Below the pieces are notes generated by a model. It did not search any database and had not been told where the DNA came from. It saw only the letters and a list, made by a program, of their open reading frames with translations. This document shows positions 9,372-17,822 of a stretch of 64,000 bases of DNA, one piece after another. The stretch covers positions 25,676 through 89,675 of the forward strand of contig CAVYUC010000005.1 in the NCBI GenBank assembly GCA_963771595.1, written 5' to 3'. Each line of letters starts with the position of its first letter. The first letter of the stretch is position 1. Position numbers and translations under genes: made by a program. Source of the DNA: CAVYUC01 sp963771595. Its GTDB lineage: Bacteria; Bacteroidota; Bacteroidia; Bacteroidales; Prolixibacteraceae.

Positions 9372-9757
9372 ATTGTGAAATTGAAAAACTGTAAAAGAAA
9401 TTGTGAAACTGAGAAATTGTTAAATTTTCAACGGTTAATGATGAATGATGAATAACGAATGTTGAATAAGGAATAACGAATCAGGAAGGGGAAGAAAGGA
9501 ATATCGAATGTTGAATGTCGAATGTCGAATATGGATACTATCATCATATGTATGCTCTCTCCTTAAAAGGGGAGATGCCGAAGGCAGAGGGGTAAAGAAT
9601 GTCGGATTTTAAAGCAAGTTAAAGGGAAAGAAAGAAAAACGAATAACGAATAACGAATAAGGAATAAGGAATAAAGAATAAGGAATAAGGAATGTCTAAC
9701 TACTAACTACTAACTACTAATCACTAACTACTAATTACTAACTACTATGTACTAATC
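9372..9757. repeat. Degenerate 7-bp-period intergenic array
   Basis: Nearly the whole gap between receptor and DUF4249 gene is built on a 7-base period. It starts with AAATTGT/GAAACTG-like units, moves to GAATGAT, GAATAAC, GAATGTC and GAATAAG units (the clearest run is at about 9640-9693), and ends with nine CTAACTA-like units from about 9696 to 9757, reaching almost to the ATG at 9761. A block at about 9553-9595 (TCTCCTTAAAAGGGGAGA and AGGCAGAGGGG) interrupts the pattern and resembles a small hairpin repeat. No coding potential is visible. Confidence 0.8.
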
Positions 9758-9760
9758 AAG

Positions 9761-10561
9761 ATGCTCAAATTAAAATACATATTACCTCTCTTCCTCCTGG
9801 TTTTGCTGTTTGGCTGCGAAAAAGTAATCGATGTGGAATTAAACGAAGTTAATCCAGGTATTGTAATTGAAGCTAATTTAACCGGCAACCCCGGGTCGGT
9901 AGAGGTGAAAATTACCAAAACCGGCGATTATTTCGGAACGGCAGACATGGAAAAGGTGTCTGGTGCATCCGTAATACTTGAGGATGATGCAGGAAACCGA
10001 ATCGAACTGCCCGAAACGGACGAAGGGATTTATGCCCTCGGAAAACTGGATGTGGTGGAAGGAACCACCTACACACTTACGGTGGAAGCAGAAGGAGAGA
10101 CATATGTGGCACAATCCACTTTGCACCCGGCAGTTAAAATTACCTCGCTGGATTATTTTTACGAGGAAGGGGAGTCGTTTTTCGATGACGGATATTACCT
10201 GATTCTTATACTGCAGGATCCGGCCGATGAGGAAAACTATTACAGGATTAAAACCTGGAAAAACGGAAGGTCAAAAAACAATGCAGACAACCTCATTCTC
10301 TTTACCGACCGGTATGTGGAGGGAAAGGAGGTGCAGATAACCATGCGCGGAACGATTTTTAAAAACGGAAGCATCGCCAAAGTGGAATTGATAACCCTGG
10401 ACAAAGGCGCTTATGAATTTTACCGGACATTCAGTGATGTGGCATCCACCAATCCGGGCTCGGCAGCGCCTGCCAATCCAAAGTCCAACTTTTCCAACGG
10501 AGCGCTGGGCTACTTTTCTGCCTATTCATCCGATTCGCAAAGTGTTATAATTGATGAATAA
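9761..10561 (+). CDS. DUF4249 family outer-membrane-associated lipoprotein
   Basis: 266 residues. The N terminus is a lipoprotein signal with lipobox LLFGC, lipidated cysteine C19. The body, starting CEKVIDVELNEVNPGIVIEANLT, is the hallmark of DUF4249 proteins. These are beta-rich surface lipoproteins (ASVILEDDAGNRIEL, GIYALGKLDVVEGTTYTLTVEAEGETYVAQ) nearly always encoded beside a TonB-dependent receptor, here the gene ending at 9371. The molecular role of DUF4249 is not established; a ligand-capturing or lid function is inferred from the pairing. A run of 7-bp repeats reaches up to its start codon and may affect expression. Confidence 0.87.
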   Translation: MLKLKYILPLFLLVLLFGCEKVIDVELNEVNPGIVIEANLTGNPGSVEVKITKTGDYFGTADMEKVSGASVILEDDAGNRIELPETDEGIYALGKLDVVEGTTYTLTVEAEGETYVAQSTLHPAVKITSLDYFYEEGESFFDDGYYLILILQDPADEENYYRIKTWKNGRSKNNADNLILFTDRYVEGKEVQITMRGTIFKNGSIAKVELITLDKGAYEFYRTFSDVASTNPGSAAPANPKSNFSNGALGYFSAYSSDSQSVIIDE

Positions 10562-10598
10562 TATACCGTAATTATTCATTTTGATATAAAACTATCCA

Positions 10599-10892
10599 AT
10601 GATGAAAACTGACAAATATTGCTGCCGGATTTATCCAGTCATCCTTTTTATTGCATCTGCACTTATTACGTTTGCCCTGTGGTATTTCGATGAAGGAAAT
10701 CGCTCTTTTTCATTTCTTGCCGACTAAAATGAATTGCTTTCATTCTTTGGCCGGATGATGTTTATTTTTGCACTTCCCGTTGGCATTTTCTACCTTGCAA
10801 CAGAAAAGGAAAAATTAAGAAATCGTGCAAAACTGCTGGCACTGGTTGGATTTCTGCCCGAATTGATTTTTCTGGTAATAGTTCTATTTTAA
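10599..10892 (+). pseudogene. Small membrane protein interrupted by an in-frame stop
   Basis: One continuous frame of 98 codons encodes a two- or three-helix hydrophobic protein (IYPVILFIASALITFALWYF, then MMFIFALPVGIFYL and LLALVGFLPELIFLVIVLF). It is split by a TAA at 10725-10727 after the word SFLAD. The frame stays open on both sides of the stop, so the lesion is a single nonsense change. A restart at one of the methionines after the stop could give a 47-residue product. I do not recognise the family. Confidence 0.5.
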
Positions 10893-10972
10893 CCTGCAAC
10901 TGTTGTTTTAATGCAAAATTGAATCCGGAATGTTTGGTTTAAATAAATTGTTGCTTAATTAAAACTTTCGAT

Positions 10973-11062
10973 AGCGGTTTTAATTCCAAAACCGTTTCCA
11001 ACACCTACTTTAAAAAAGAAACAGGAATGACGCCGAAAGAATTTTTGAAAGAGAATAGTTAA
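10973..11062 (+). pseudogene. Remnant of the C-terminal helix-turn-helix of an AraC-family regulator
   Basis: The only readable piece is SGFNSKTVSNTYFKKETGMTPKEFLKENS, ending in a stop. This is the last helix of the AraC/XylS DNA-binding domain (GFxxxxxFxxxFKKxxGxTPxxF). Everything upstream that should encode the rest of the protein is gone or unreadable. It shows that this stretch between the DUF4249 gene and the Crp-like gene once held a regulator. Confidence 0.7.
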
Positions 11063-11174
11063 AAGGAAATTTATGTAATATGAATATTGAAATCTAATTC
11101 TAAACCAAACATTTGTAATAATGTTATTATATTTTTAAAACAGATTTTTTTTCAAATTGCACTAGTTTGGAATT

Positions 11175-11739
11175 ATGACACCATTTGTAGCATTTTGCAA
11201 TAAAGTAGCTCCTCTTTCAGATTCAGCTATCGTTGAACTCGAAGCAGAATTAAAAGAAATAACATTCAAGAAAGGCAACTATATCCTGAATCAAAACAAA
11301 GCTTGTCGCAATCTGTATTTTCTTAATTTGGGGCTTGTGAAAATGTTTGTTTATGCTGAAGGCAAGGAATTTATCATGAATTTTTTTCAGGAAGGAAATA
11401 TGTTCACTGTACTCGATAGTTTTCCATTTCAAACACCTTCCGAATACAATATAATTGCATTAGAAAATACCACAGTTCAATACTTGTCTCATACTGCCCT
11501 TGAACAATTAAGCCATCATCATCACTGTGTGGAAACCTTTTATCGTAAAATTCTTTCACATGCAACTTATAATATGATGCACCGCATCAGGGAAATGCTC
11601 ATTCAAACCCATTCTAGAACATTACCAACACTATTTAGAAAATAACAGAGACTTAGTACAACGCCTTAGTTTAGGCGACCTTGCATGTTATCTGGGTATT
11701 ACGCAAGTGTCTTTAAGCCGGATTAGAGCAAAAAAATAG
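11175..11739 (+). pseudogene. Crp/Fnr-family regulator, frameshifted before its DNA-binding helix
   Basis: Residues 1-149 form a cyclic-nucleotide-binding-like sensor (FKKGNYILNQNKACRNLYFLNLGLVKMF, EFIMNFFQEGNMFTVLDSF) and the linker helix. A one-base insertion near 11610 moves the rest into another frame, where YLENNRDLVQRLSLGDLACYLGITQVSLSRIRAKK completes the winged helix. Rejoined, the protein is about 187 residues, the normal size for Bacteroidota Crp-like one-component regulators. As written, the product ends at 11645 without its recognition helix and should not bind DNA. The sensor lacks the phosphate-binding arginine motif of true cAMP binders as far as I can see. Confidence 0.8.
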
Positions 11740-11779
11740 CTTTTTAACTTTTGTTAAAGGATGACCGCTTTTCATCATC

Positions 11780-11787
11780 TAGTTTTG
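11780..11787 (+). promoter_or_regulatory. Putative -7 promoter box
   Basis: TAGTTTTG matches TAnnTTTG and stands 24 bases before the ATG at 11812. A TTTG at 11750-11753 is 26 bases upstream, a little far for the usual 19-21 base spacer. It would drive the small beta-rich protein and possibly the M24-like gene behind it. Confidence 0.4.
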
Positions 11788-11811
11788 TATTGAATTTTAA
11801 AACAAAAGATT

Positions 11812-12117
11812 ATGAAAACAAAAGTAGAAGGCACTTATGAAATTAAGGTGCATACACCTATGGGTTTGGAAGAGGGTACATTAAAACTTGTTGTGGTTAA
11901 CGGATCGCTTAGCGGAACTATTATTAACAAGAAGGGAGAATCTGAATTTAGAGACGGAACGGTATCAGACAATAAAATTCAATTTGACACCAAGATTAAA
12001 ACCCCGATGGGTCGCCTCAAAGCCAGAATAACAGGAGAAGTTGAAAACGGTACATTTAATGGTATAGCTAAGCTTCCGCTTGGCACTGCAAAAGTTGAAG
12101 GGGAAAAGATTGCATAA
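11812..12117 (+). CDS. Small beta-rich protein with internal duplication
   Basis: 101 residues, no signal peptide and no membrane segment. The sequence is a run of short beta strands with two related halves: KVHTPMGLEEGTLKL...NGSLSGTI and KIKTPMGRLKARITGEVENGTFNGIA. Repeated TPMG and N-G-(S/T)-x-(S/N)-G-x-(I/A) words suggest a duplicated beta-meander or lipocalin-like half barrel. A similar pattern occurs in the N-terminal domain of the hydrolase at 18391. Its stop lies 16 bases before the M24-like gene, so the two are probably one transcript. Function unknown; a small-molecule-binding role is only a guess. Confidence 0.7.
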   Translation: MKTKVEGTYEIKVHTPMGLEEGTLKLVVVNGSLSGTIINKKGESEFRDGTVSDNKIQFDTKIKTPMGRLKARITGEVENGTFNGIAKLPLGTAKVEGEKIA

Positions 12118-12133
12118 TTTAAAGTCAGGAACA

Positions 12134-13393
12134 ATGAAAAAGCAAAAAGAAATAATTGTCCCGACTTATTCGCAGTCAGAAAAGTTGAGACGTTGGAATA
12201 TAGCCAACCGGATAATGGAAGAAGAAAGTTTGGATGCGCTGATAATTTATGGTGACCGCGAGGGGGCATTTCCGGCATCTTATGCCCCAGACGTGTATTT
12301 TACAAATGAGCGACCCGGAGCAATGGTTATTTTCCCGAAAAATGAAGAGCCCATTTCCGTGGTATCATTAATAACAGTGGTAGAAGATCATATTCAGGCG
12401 AATCGTACTTATTCGAATGGGTGGGTTCGTCCGGAGAATATGTATGTCGGTAAAATGGGTGCAAATGTCGTTGAAATTATTGAGGATAAAAAGCTGGACC
12501 AAAGCTCAATCGGTATAATCGGGCTCGAACCATATCCTCCATTTTATTTTGATGGGGCAATCCCTTACAATACCTGGCAATATATTTTAGAAGATTTACC
12601 GGATGCAACTTTTAAATCAGTCGACAGCAAGTTTATAGAGTATACTTCAGTAAAGTCGGATGAAGAAATTGCGGTACTAAAATGGTCGGCCAATGTGGGC
12701 GAAAAAATGTGTGATGCAATGCTGAAAGCCACTAAGCCCGGAGTAAGAGAAAATGAAATTTATGCAGCAGCCATTGCCGCTTGTGCACAGAATGTAGGTT
12801 ACACTACTGAATTATTAATGGGTTCCGGTCCTGAATTTGTTGGATGGGGGCCGCCAACATGGACATTCAGGCCGGAAGAACCCCGGACAATAAAAGAAGG
12901 TGATGTGATATTAGCAGAAGTATTTAGTTCGTTTGGAATGCTGGAAACGCAGCATCAACCAGCAATTGCGGTAGGGAAAGTTCATCCTGATTTTGAAAAA
13001 GCTGCAAATACAGCCCGAAAATCTTACGAAGAAGGCGTGAAAATTCTTCGGGCTGGAGTGACGTTTGGAGAAGTGGTAGAGGCTATGAGAAAACCCATGC
13101 GCGAGGTAAAAGATTCATGGAGTGTTCACCCCTTGATACATTCCATAAATCCCTTTGGTTTGATTGGCGCAGGTGTAGGTAGGCCCCAATTACCGGAAAT
13201 CTCATATTATGGCAAAGTTCTTCCAATACCCGATGTCGGGCTGGATACCGTTTTAAGAAAAGGGATGATATTTGCCTTTGAACCTAATTGTGCGATAGGT
13301 AACAGACTGATAAACCTGGGAGGTACCGTAATCGTGGGAGAAAATGAAGGGATTGAGTTAAATAAAAACACTACTCAATTAATGCGGGCCTAA
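12134..13393 (+). CDS. M24 (creatinase/Xaa-Pro peptidase)-fold protein lacking the metal-binding aspartates
   Basis: 419 residues from the ATG at 12134. The N-terminal creatinase-like domain covers about 1-165 and the pita-bread domain follows (KSDEEIAVLKWSANVGEKMCDAML, GVRENEIYAAAIAACAQNVGY, GDVILAEVFSSFGMLETQHQPAIAVG, FAFEPNCAIG, LGGTVIVGENEGIELNK). In true M24 metallopeptidases the segment after GD is VDxGxxxxGYxSDxTR with two metal-binding aspartates. Here it reads AEVFSSFGMLETQHQ, without either. Creatinase also lacks metals, so this is more likely a creatinase- or hydrolase-like enzyme than an aminopeptidase. Cytoplasmic. The substrate cannot be told from sequence. Confidence 0.8.
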   Translation: MKKQKEIIVPTYSQSEKLRRWNIANRIMEEESLDALIIYGDREGAFPASYAPDVYFTNERPGAMVIFPKNEEPISVVSLITVVEDHIQANRTYSNGWVRPENMYVGKMGANVVEIIEDKKLDQSSIGIIGLEPYPPFYFDGAIPYNTWQYILEDLPDATFKSVDSKFIEYTSVKSDEEIAVLKWSANVGEKMCDAMLKATKPGVRENEIYAAAIAACAQNVGYTTELLMGSGPEFVGWGPPTWTFRPEEPRTIKEGDVILAEVFSSFGMLETQHQPAIAVGKVHPDFEKAANTARKSYEEGVKILRAGVTFGEVVEAMRKPMREVKDSWSVHPLIHSINPFGLIGAGVGRPQLPEISYYGKVLPIPDVGLDTVLRKGMIFAFEPNCAIGNRLINLGGTVIVGENEGIELNKNTTQLMRA

Positions 13394-13609
13394 CTCCATT
13401 TAAAACTTCTTATTCATGTAAACAGCGATTTTCAGGGAAAAGGTATTGCTACACAAGTATTAAAAATGCAGGCAAATAGAGTGTTAAAGGCAAACAGAAA
13501 ACCTATTTGTTCAACTACATTAGAAAATACAGCTGCAAGAAAAGCGATTGAAAAATCAGGCTATTATTGTTCAAATATCATATTTGACATTGTCCTTTCC
13601 GATAAATAA
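13394..13609 (+). pseudogene. C-terminal fragment of a GNAT acetyltransferase
   Basis: An open stretch directly after the preceding stop reads HVNSDFQGKGIATQVLKMQ followed by LENTAARKAIEKSGYY. This carries the acetyl-CoA-binding Q/RxxGxG/A motif (QGKGIA) and the NxxA...K.GF/Y end of the GNAT fold. No start codon or N-terminal half is present. It is a truncated relic. Confidence 0.65.
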
Positions 13610-13824
13610 TTTACAATTGAAAAAATGAGAAGAGCACGTGACATTCCGGCTACTATTATTAATCTGCTTATTGCTGTTGCTGAAACATTGCGTCAATAAA
13701 TAGCCTTCAAAGATGAGCTAAAGCTTTGCTGGTATTTGGCATTGAATATTAATTCCCGAAAATTAATTCTTAAAAAATGAAATACAGTAATCAATTTATT
13801 TATAAACAATTAAACAATTTTATC
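13610..13824. other. Intergenic stretch without a recognisable gene
   Basis: It holds one tiny open frame at 13625-13699 (24 residues, MRRARDIPATIINLLIAV...) that I cannot relate to a family, and AT-rich sequence before the next, damaged, gene. No tRNA, hairpin terminator or clear promoter is visible. Confidence 0.5.
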
Positions 13825-14577
13825 ATGAAACGACATTAAAAGTAAATTCTTATTAAACAAAGAATACTATTAGCGATTTTAGGTTTAGGATTCATCATCA
13901 CTTCTTGTGAAAAAGATGATTTTAATATAGTTCCATCAGCAAAAGTAACAACAACCAACTTTTCGGCTTCAAACATTAGCCAATTAGATGTATCTGATGT
14001 GTTTAATGTTTACGTAAGTTTTTCGGAAACAGAAGAATCTGTTCAGGTGGAAGCAAACGAAAACATTCATCATTTAATAGAAATGAGACAATCGGGCAAT
14101 AAATTAATTGTTGGCTTAAACAAAAATACCAATATTAGTGGAGCTCTTGTTTTAAATATTTACATTAAAACGGCAGCACTTACAATGGTAAAAGCTGAAC
14201 GTACCTCATCAATTGAATTTGAAAACCTTTTGAAAACGTCTCAGCTCGATTTGGAAATTACTGATGCCGCCAAAGTTTCAGGAAGTATTGAAGTAGATGA
14301 TTTGGTTGCCAAACTTATAGGATTAGCGAAACTGGATATCTCCGGGACCTCAGATTCCTTTGACATTGATGCAGCAGGGGCTTCTGAAATGACTGGTTTT
14401 GATTTTGTAACCAATAACTTAAAAGCCAACCTAAATGGTAGTTGCAACATCTCGTTAACCACTAATCAGAAGTTGGATGTTTCAGCAAGCGGGAATTCAA
14501 ATGTTTACTATAAAGGAAATGGCGTAATAGACAAACAAAACCTTAAAGACACTTCTACAATTGTAAAAATGGATTAA
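13825..14577 (+). pseudogene. GIN/DUF2807 head-domain lipoprotein with stops in its signal peptide
   Basis: The main body (about 250 codons in one frame) is a right-handed beta-helix-like DUF2807 protein: SQLDVSDVFNVYVSFSETEESVQVEANENIHHLIE, with regular repeats such as SGSIEVDDLVAKLIGLAKLDISGTSDSFDIDAAGASEMTG. Upstream, in frame, lies a lipoprotein signal (LLAILGLGFIITSC, cysteine followed by EKDD). The natural ATG at 13825 is separated from it by two stops (TAA and TAG at codons 5 and 7). No good alternative start precedes the signal peptide; a GTG at 13999 would give a cytoplasmic 192-residue form. The family is common on Bacteroidota cell surfaces with unknown function. Confidence 0.7.
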
Positions 14578-14623
14578 GCGCTGTAGTAAATTTGACTTCT
14601 AAAAAGAATTATAAATTAACGAA

Positions 14624-14992
14624 ATGAGTTCAAATCCAATTAATCTGGCCGTACGTTTCCTACTTGAAATTTTTTCCTTAGCTATTATAGGAATTTGGGG
14701 ATGGAAACAAGGTGACAACTGGGAACGATATATACTGGCTATTGGCTTGCCGATTATTGCAGCTGCGATTTGGGGAACATTTGCCGTTGCTAATGATCCC
14801 AGCCGTTCAGGCAATGCTCCCGTGCCCGTTTCAGGAATAGTAAGGCTTGGTATTGAATTTTTATTTTTTGGTTTTGCCACCTGGGCATTGTATAACATGG
14901 AATCAATTCGGCTAAGTCTTGTGCTGGGCGTTATTGTGTTATTGCATTATGTCATTTCTTACGACCGCATATTTTGGCTACTAAAAAAATAA
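14624..14992 (+). CDS. YrdB/DUF2568 family integral membrane protein
   Basis: 122 residues forming four predicted transmembrane helices (LLEIFSLAIIGIWGW, ILAIGLPIIAAAIWGTFAV, GIEFLFFGFATWALY, LVLGVIVLLHYVISY). The GTFAVANDPSRSGNAPVPVSG loop between helices 2 and 3 is the family hallmark: a W/GxFxxP-like turn followed by a proline-rich loop. Function unknown. It stands alone between two damaged genes and shows no clear operon. Confidence 0.8.
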   Translation: MSSNPINLAVRFLLEIFSLAIIGIWGWKQGDNWERYILAIGLPIIAAAIWGTFAVANDPSRSGNAPVPVSGIVRLGIEFLFFGFATWALYNMESIRLSLVLGVIVLLHYVISYDRIFWLLKK

Positions 14993-14996
14993 ATCC

Positions 14997-16285
14997 ATGA
15001 AATATATACTTTATTTTAACAATCGTTCAACTGTTCTCTTTCGGAGAATTAAAAGCTCAAACCTAGTCAGGAACTATTCAATACGGCAAATCAACTATCG
15101 ACTATCAGGTAAAATTGGTAGAAAGAGAGAACCAAACCAATGCGTTCTTCACAAGTATCAATATGAATGCCTATGAAATTCCATGTCAAAATACAATGCT
15201 GGAAAAAGACACTTTGAAGTTTTATGTTGTCAGCGATTTCTATACCTATGAATATCATTATGTCAAACAAAAAGAAAATTTTAAAGGAAACCTGAATATT
15301 TATTCCAATGAATCGGAGCAGTTGTTAAATTCCTTTGAAACAAAGTTTGAACCGAAAGTATAGAGATGAAGAGCTATGATAAATTGAAAAGACCGATTTC
15401 ACATTCGAATCAAACGGACTTCAGCTTTATGGTACCTTATGGAAGCCAGAGAAATCAAATCAAAAGGGATTGTTTTTTGTCACATCATCACAGGGAAACG
15501 ACCGAAGCGGAACCAATGCAGAAGCGTATTATTTTGTCCGATTAGGTTATACCGTTTTTAATTACGATAAACGGGGGACCGGAAAATCAGAAGGAAATTG
15601 GCAATCCGCAACCATTGAAGAGCTCTGTTACGATGATATTCAAGCCCTTGAATTTTTCTCAAGAATTTCCGGCCTTCCATTATCCGAAATTGGTATTAAA
15701 GGAAGCAGTCAGGGAGGTATTAAAATCCCTTACATCCTGGCAAAAATGCCCGAATTAGGGTTTGGAATTTCGATTAGCTGCCCAAATGGAACGCTTCTGG
15801 AAAGCGACTTAAATAGTTGGAAAAACATGAACTACAACTCTATGGGAAAGGATGATATTGAACAGGCTGTAAAAGTTCAAAAAGCCGGATATAATTATCT
15901 CGCAGGAAATATTTCGTACGATTCATTAACGCAAATAAAAAATGAAAATAGTGGTGAGGAATGGCTAAAATTCGTTTGGATACCTGAACGTGATATTCAA
16001 AAGGATTACAAACTAAACTTTAGCGGACTTCCCTATTTTGAAAAAATTACACAACCGGTTTTAGTAATTCAAGGATTGTCCGATAAAGTGATTCCACTCA
16101 ACAGCTACAAAATCATTGAAAATGCAATTGCTAAGTCAAAATCAACAAATTATCAGATTATTACTTTGGAAAACACCTCACACTCCATGACCTGGCTAAA
16201 TGAAGACTTTCCCTATTTTCAAATTCTTTCACCCGAGTACCTTCCTGCTGTAAACAGCTGGTTAAAGAAAATTCAAAACAAATAA
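14997..16285 (+). pseudogene. Secreted alpha/beta hydrolase, broken by a frameshift and several stops
   Basis: Three readable parts line up as one secreted hydrolase. A signal peptide (LTIVQLFSFGELKAQT) sits in a shifted frame. An N-terminal beta domain follows, readable from the TAG at 15064 to the stop at 15361. The catalytic domain runs from about 15390 to 16285 (FVTSSQGNDRSG oxyanion region, GYTVFNYDKRGTGKSEG, nucleophile elbow GSSQGG, VIQGLSDKVIP acid region, NTSHSMTW histidine). All catalytic landmarks are retained, so decay is recent. It resembles the intact hydrolase at 18391. As written, only a cytoplasmic 271-residue catalytic fragment could be made from a TTG at 15470. Confidence 0.7.
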
Positions 16286-16292
16286 TCAAACG

Positions 16293-16446
16293 ATGAACGC
16301 TGCTACGGTTAGTATTTTTATCTGGGGGATTTAAAGGTCTGGCAATCTTTAAAGTGGCTAAACCCAGAATTATTTTCTTTGGAATTATTGATGCTCTTGG
16401 AGCAATATGGACATTATTAACATTGATGAAAAAATATGTACTTTAG
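16293..16446 (+). pseudogene. Short membrane-protein remnant with one-base shift
   Basis: MNAATVSIFIWG followed, after removal of one g from the ggggg run near 16323, by FKGLAIFKVAKPRIIFFGIIDALGAIWTLLTLMKKYVL and a stop gives a 50-residue hydrophobic protein. It could be a complete small membrane protein with an indel or the tail of a larger one. Family not recognised. Confidence 0.4.
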
Positions 16447-16567
16447 AAAGTGCAGAATCATAATTGGATTTTTGAAATAGTATGAAAAAGACAGATGCCT
16501 TTTTTGCAACAGTTTCATTTGCATGTAATAATTTCTGATTTGCACCACTAACTAAAAAAGTACACTT

Positions 16568-17059
16568 TTGAGTACCGATTTTTACAATACTTCAATTTTA
16601 CCGTTTGCCGGAATAATTATCAAATTGTGCAGGGCCTATACGAATTCACAAGAAGATTTTGAAGATTATTACCAGGAAGTGTGTTTGCAAATTTGGCGGA
16701 GTAAAGAAAACTTTCGGGAGGAATCGGAATGGAGTACATGGGTTTACCGGATTTCTCTGAACGTTTGTTTGACCTTACTAAAGAAAAAGAAAAACAACAG
16801 TCAGCATTTTGTGTCAGACTCATTACCCGCTGAAGAAACGGAAGATAATTATGCATTTTCAGACGAATCTCTAAATCTTTTATACGCTGCAATTCGAAAA
16901 TTGTCGGAAATAGACAGAGCTGTTATAATGCTTTATCTGGAAGAAAAATCGCATAAGGAAATCGCGGATATTATAGGAACAAATTCAAATAATATTGGTG
17001 TACGTGTTCAAAGAATTAAAATGAGATTAAAAAGAATATTAGATGGAGAAATCAATTGA
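16568..17059 (+). CDS. ECF-type RNA polymerase sigma factor (first cassette)
   Basis: 163 residues starting at TTG. Region 2 is NSQEDFEDYYQEVCLQIWRSKENFREESEWSTWVYRISLNVCLTLLKK (the D-x-x-Q-E-V...W...F...W..RI.xN pattern of sigma-70 region 2). Region 4 is LSEIDRAVIMLYLEEKSHKEIADIIGTNSNNIGVRVQRIKMRLK. Regions 1 and 3 are absent, as in ECF factors. The last 17 bases overlap the start of the membrane protein at 17043, a likely partner acting as an anti-sigma. A second pair of the same design lies at 20240-21383. Confidence 0.9.
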   Translation: MSTDFYNTSILPFAGIIIKLCRAYTNSQEDFEDYYQEVCLQIWRSKENFREESEWSTWVYRISLNVCLTLLKKKKNNSQHFVSDSLPAEETEDNYAFSDESLNLLYAAIRKLSEIDRAVIMLYLEEKSHKEIADIIGTNSNNIGVRVQRIKMRLKRILDGEIN

Positions 17060-17699
17060 AAATATTTGGAAAGAGGGTTTTTTGAAAAACGATGCATTGG
17101 TAGCGCCAAAAGTTAACAGTCTGTACACCCGAAAATCAATCCACATCATTGATAAGTTCAAACGGATGTTTCGAACAAATTTGATCGCAATAGTTGTTGG
17201 ATCAATTGCCTTTCTGATTGTTTCCTGGTTTTTGCACATTCCGGTAATGGGTGTGCTATTTTTTGTAACGCTTATGGTATTGGTTTTTATTAATAAGCGC
17301 TTATTGAATGAGTTGGAAAGCATTGATAAAGGACAAAATAGTTATCAATACCTCAAAGATTTTAGTCAATGGATAAAAAAACAAATAGCCATAAATAAGC
17401 GAATCTCCCGATTTTTGTATCCCATTTTCTTTATGTCATTTATTCTGGGCTTTTGGTTTAACAATACAAAGGATGTTTATTTAGGCGAACGACTCGTTAA
17501 GCGATTATTACAAGTTTACCCTGACACCTACCTGGTATTTGGTGTGCCGCTATTTGGGATAATAATTGCTATTTTAATTATTGCCGCACTGGCCTGGTTT
17601 GGCGGTAGAATTTACCTGTGGGATTTGAACGTTATTTACGGAAGAGTATTGAAAAAGCTGGATGAATTGCTAACTGATTTAGAAAGTTTACGAAGTTGA
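17043..17699 (+). CDS. Four-helix membrane protein, putative anti-sigma partner (first cassette)
   Basis: 218 residues. A soluble N-terminal segment of about 45 residues (IENIWKEGFLKNDALVAPKVNSLYTRKSIHIIDKFKRMF) is followed by two transmembrane helices at about 46-85, a cytoplasmic loop with QWIKKQIAINKRISR, and two further helices at about 125-145 and 167-190. It ends in a short coiled segment. It lacks a zinc-binding HxxxCxxC motif. Overlap with the sigma gene and the matching arrangement in the second cassette suggest that it holds the sigma factor at the membrane; this is inference. Confidence 0.7.
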   Translation: MEKSIENIWKEGFLKNDALVAPKVNSLYTRKSIHIIDKFKRMFRTNLIAIVVGSIAFLIVSWFLHIPVMGVLFFVTLMVLVFINKRLLNELESIDKGQNSYQYLKDFSQWIKKQIAINKRISRFLYPIFFMSFILGFWFNNTKDVYLGERLVKRLLQVYPDTYLVFGVPLFGIIIAILIIAALAWFGGRIYLWDLNVIYGRVLKKLDELLTDLESLRS

Positions 17700-17705
17700 A
17701 TTCCT

Positions 17706-17727
17706 CTTGTAAAGGTTCATTTACAAG
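17706..17727 (+). terminator. Hairpin after the first sigma cassette
   Basis: CTTGTAAA and TTTACAAG form a perfect 8-base stem around a 6-base loop, seven bases after the stop at 17699, followed by a T-rich but not pure T tract (gccttttagttt). A weak terminator or a processing hairpin. Confidence 0.4.
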
Positions 17728-17822
17728 GCCTTTTAGTTTATTAATGAAAAAAAGATTGTTTTGTATGTAATATTTATTGCATGGAGCCACTAAACAGGAA
17801 AACATTGAAACATTAATTTATT

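Noticed and set aside
13625..13699. 24-codon open frame MRRARDIPATIINLLIAV...
   Set aside because: Too short, with no family match and no promoter or neighbour support.
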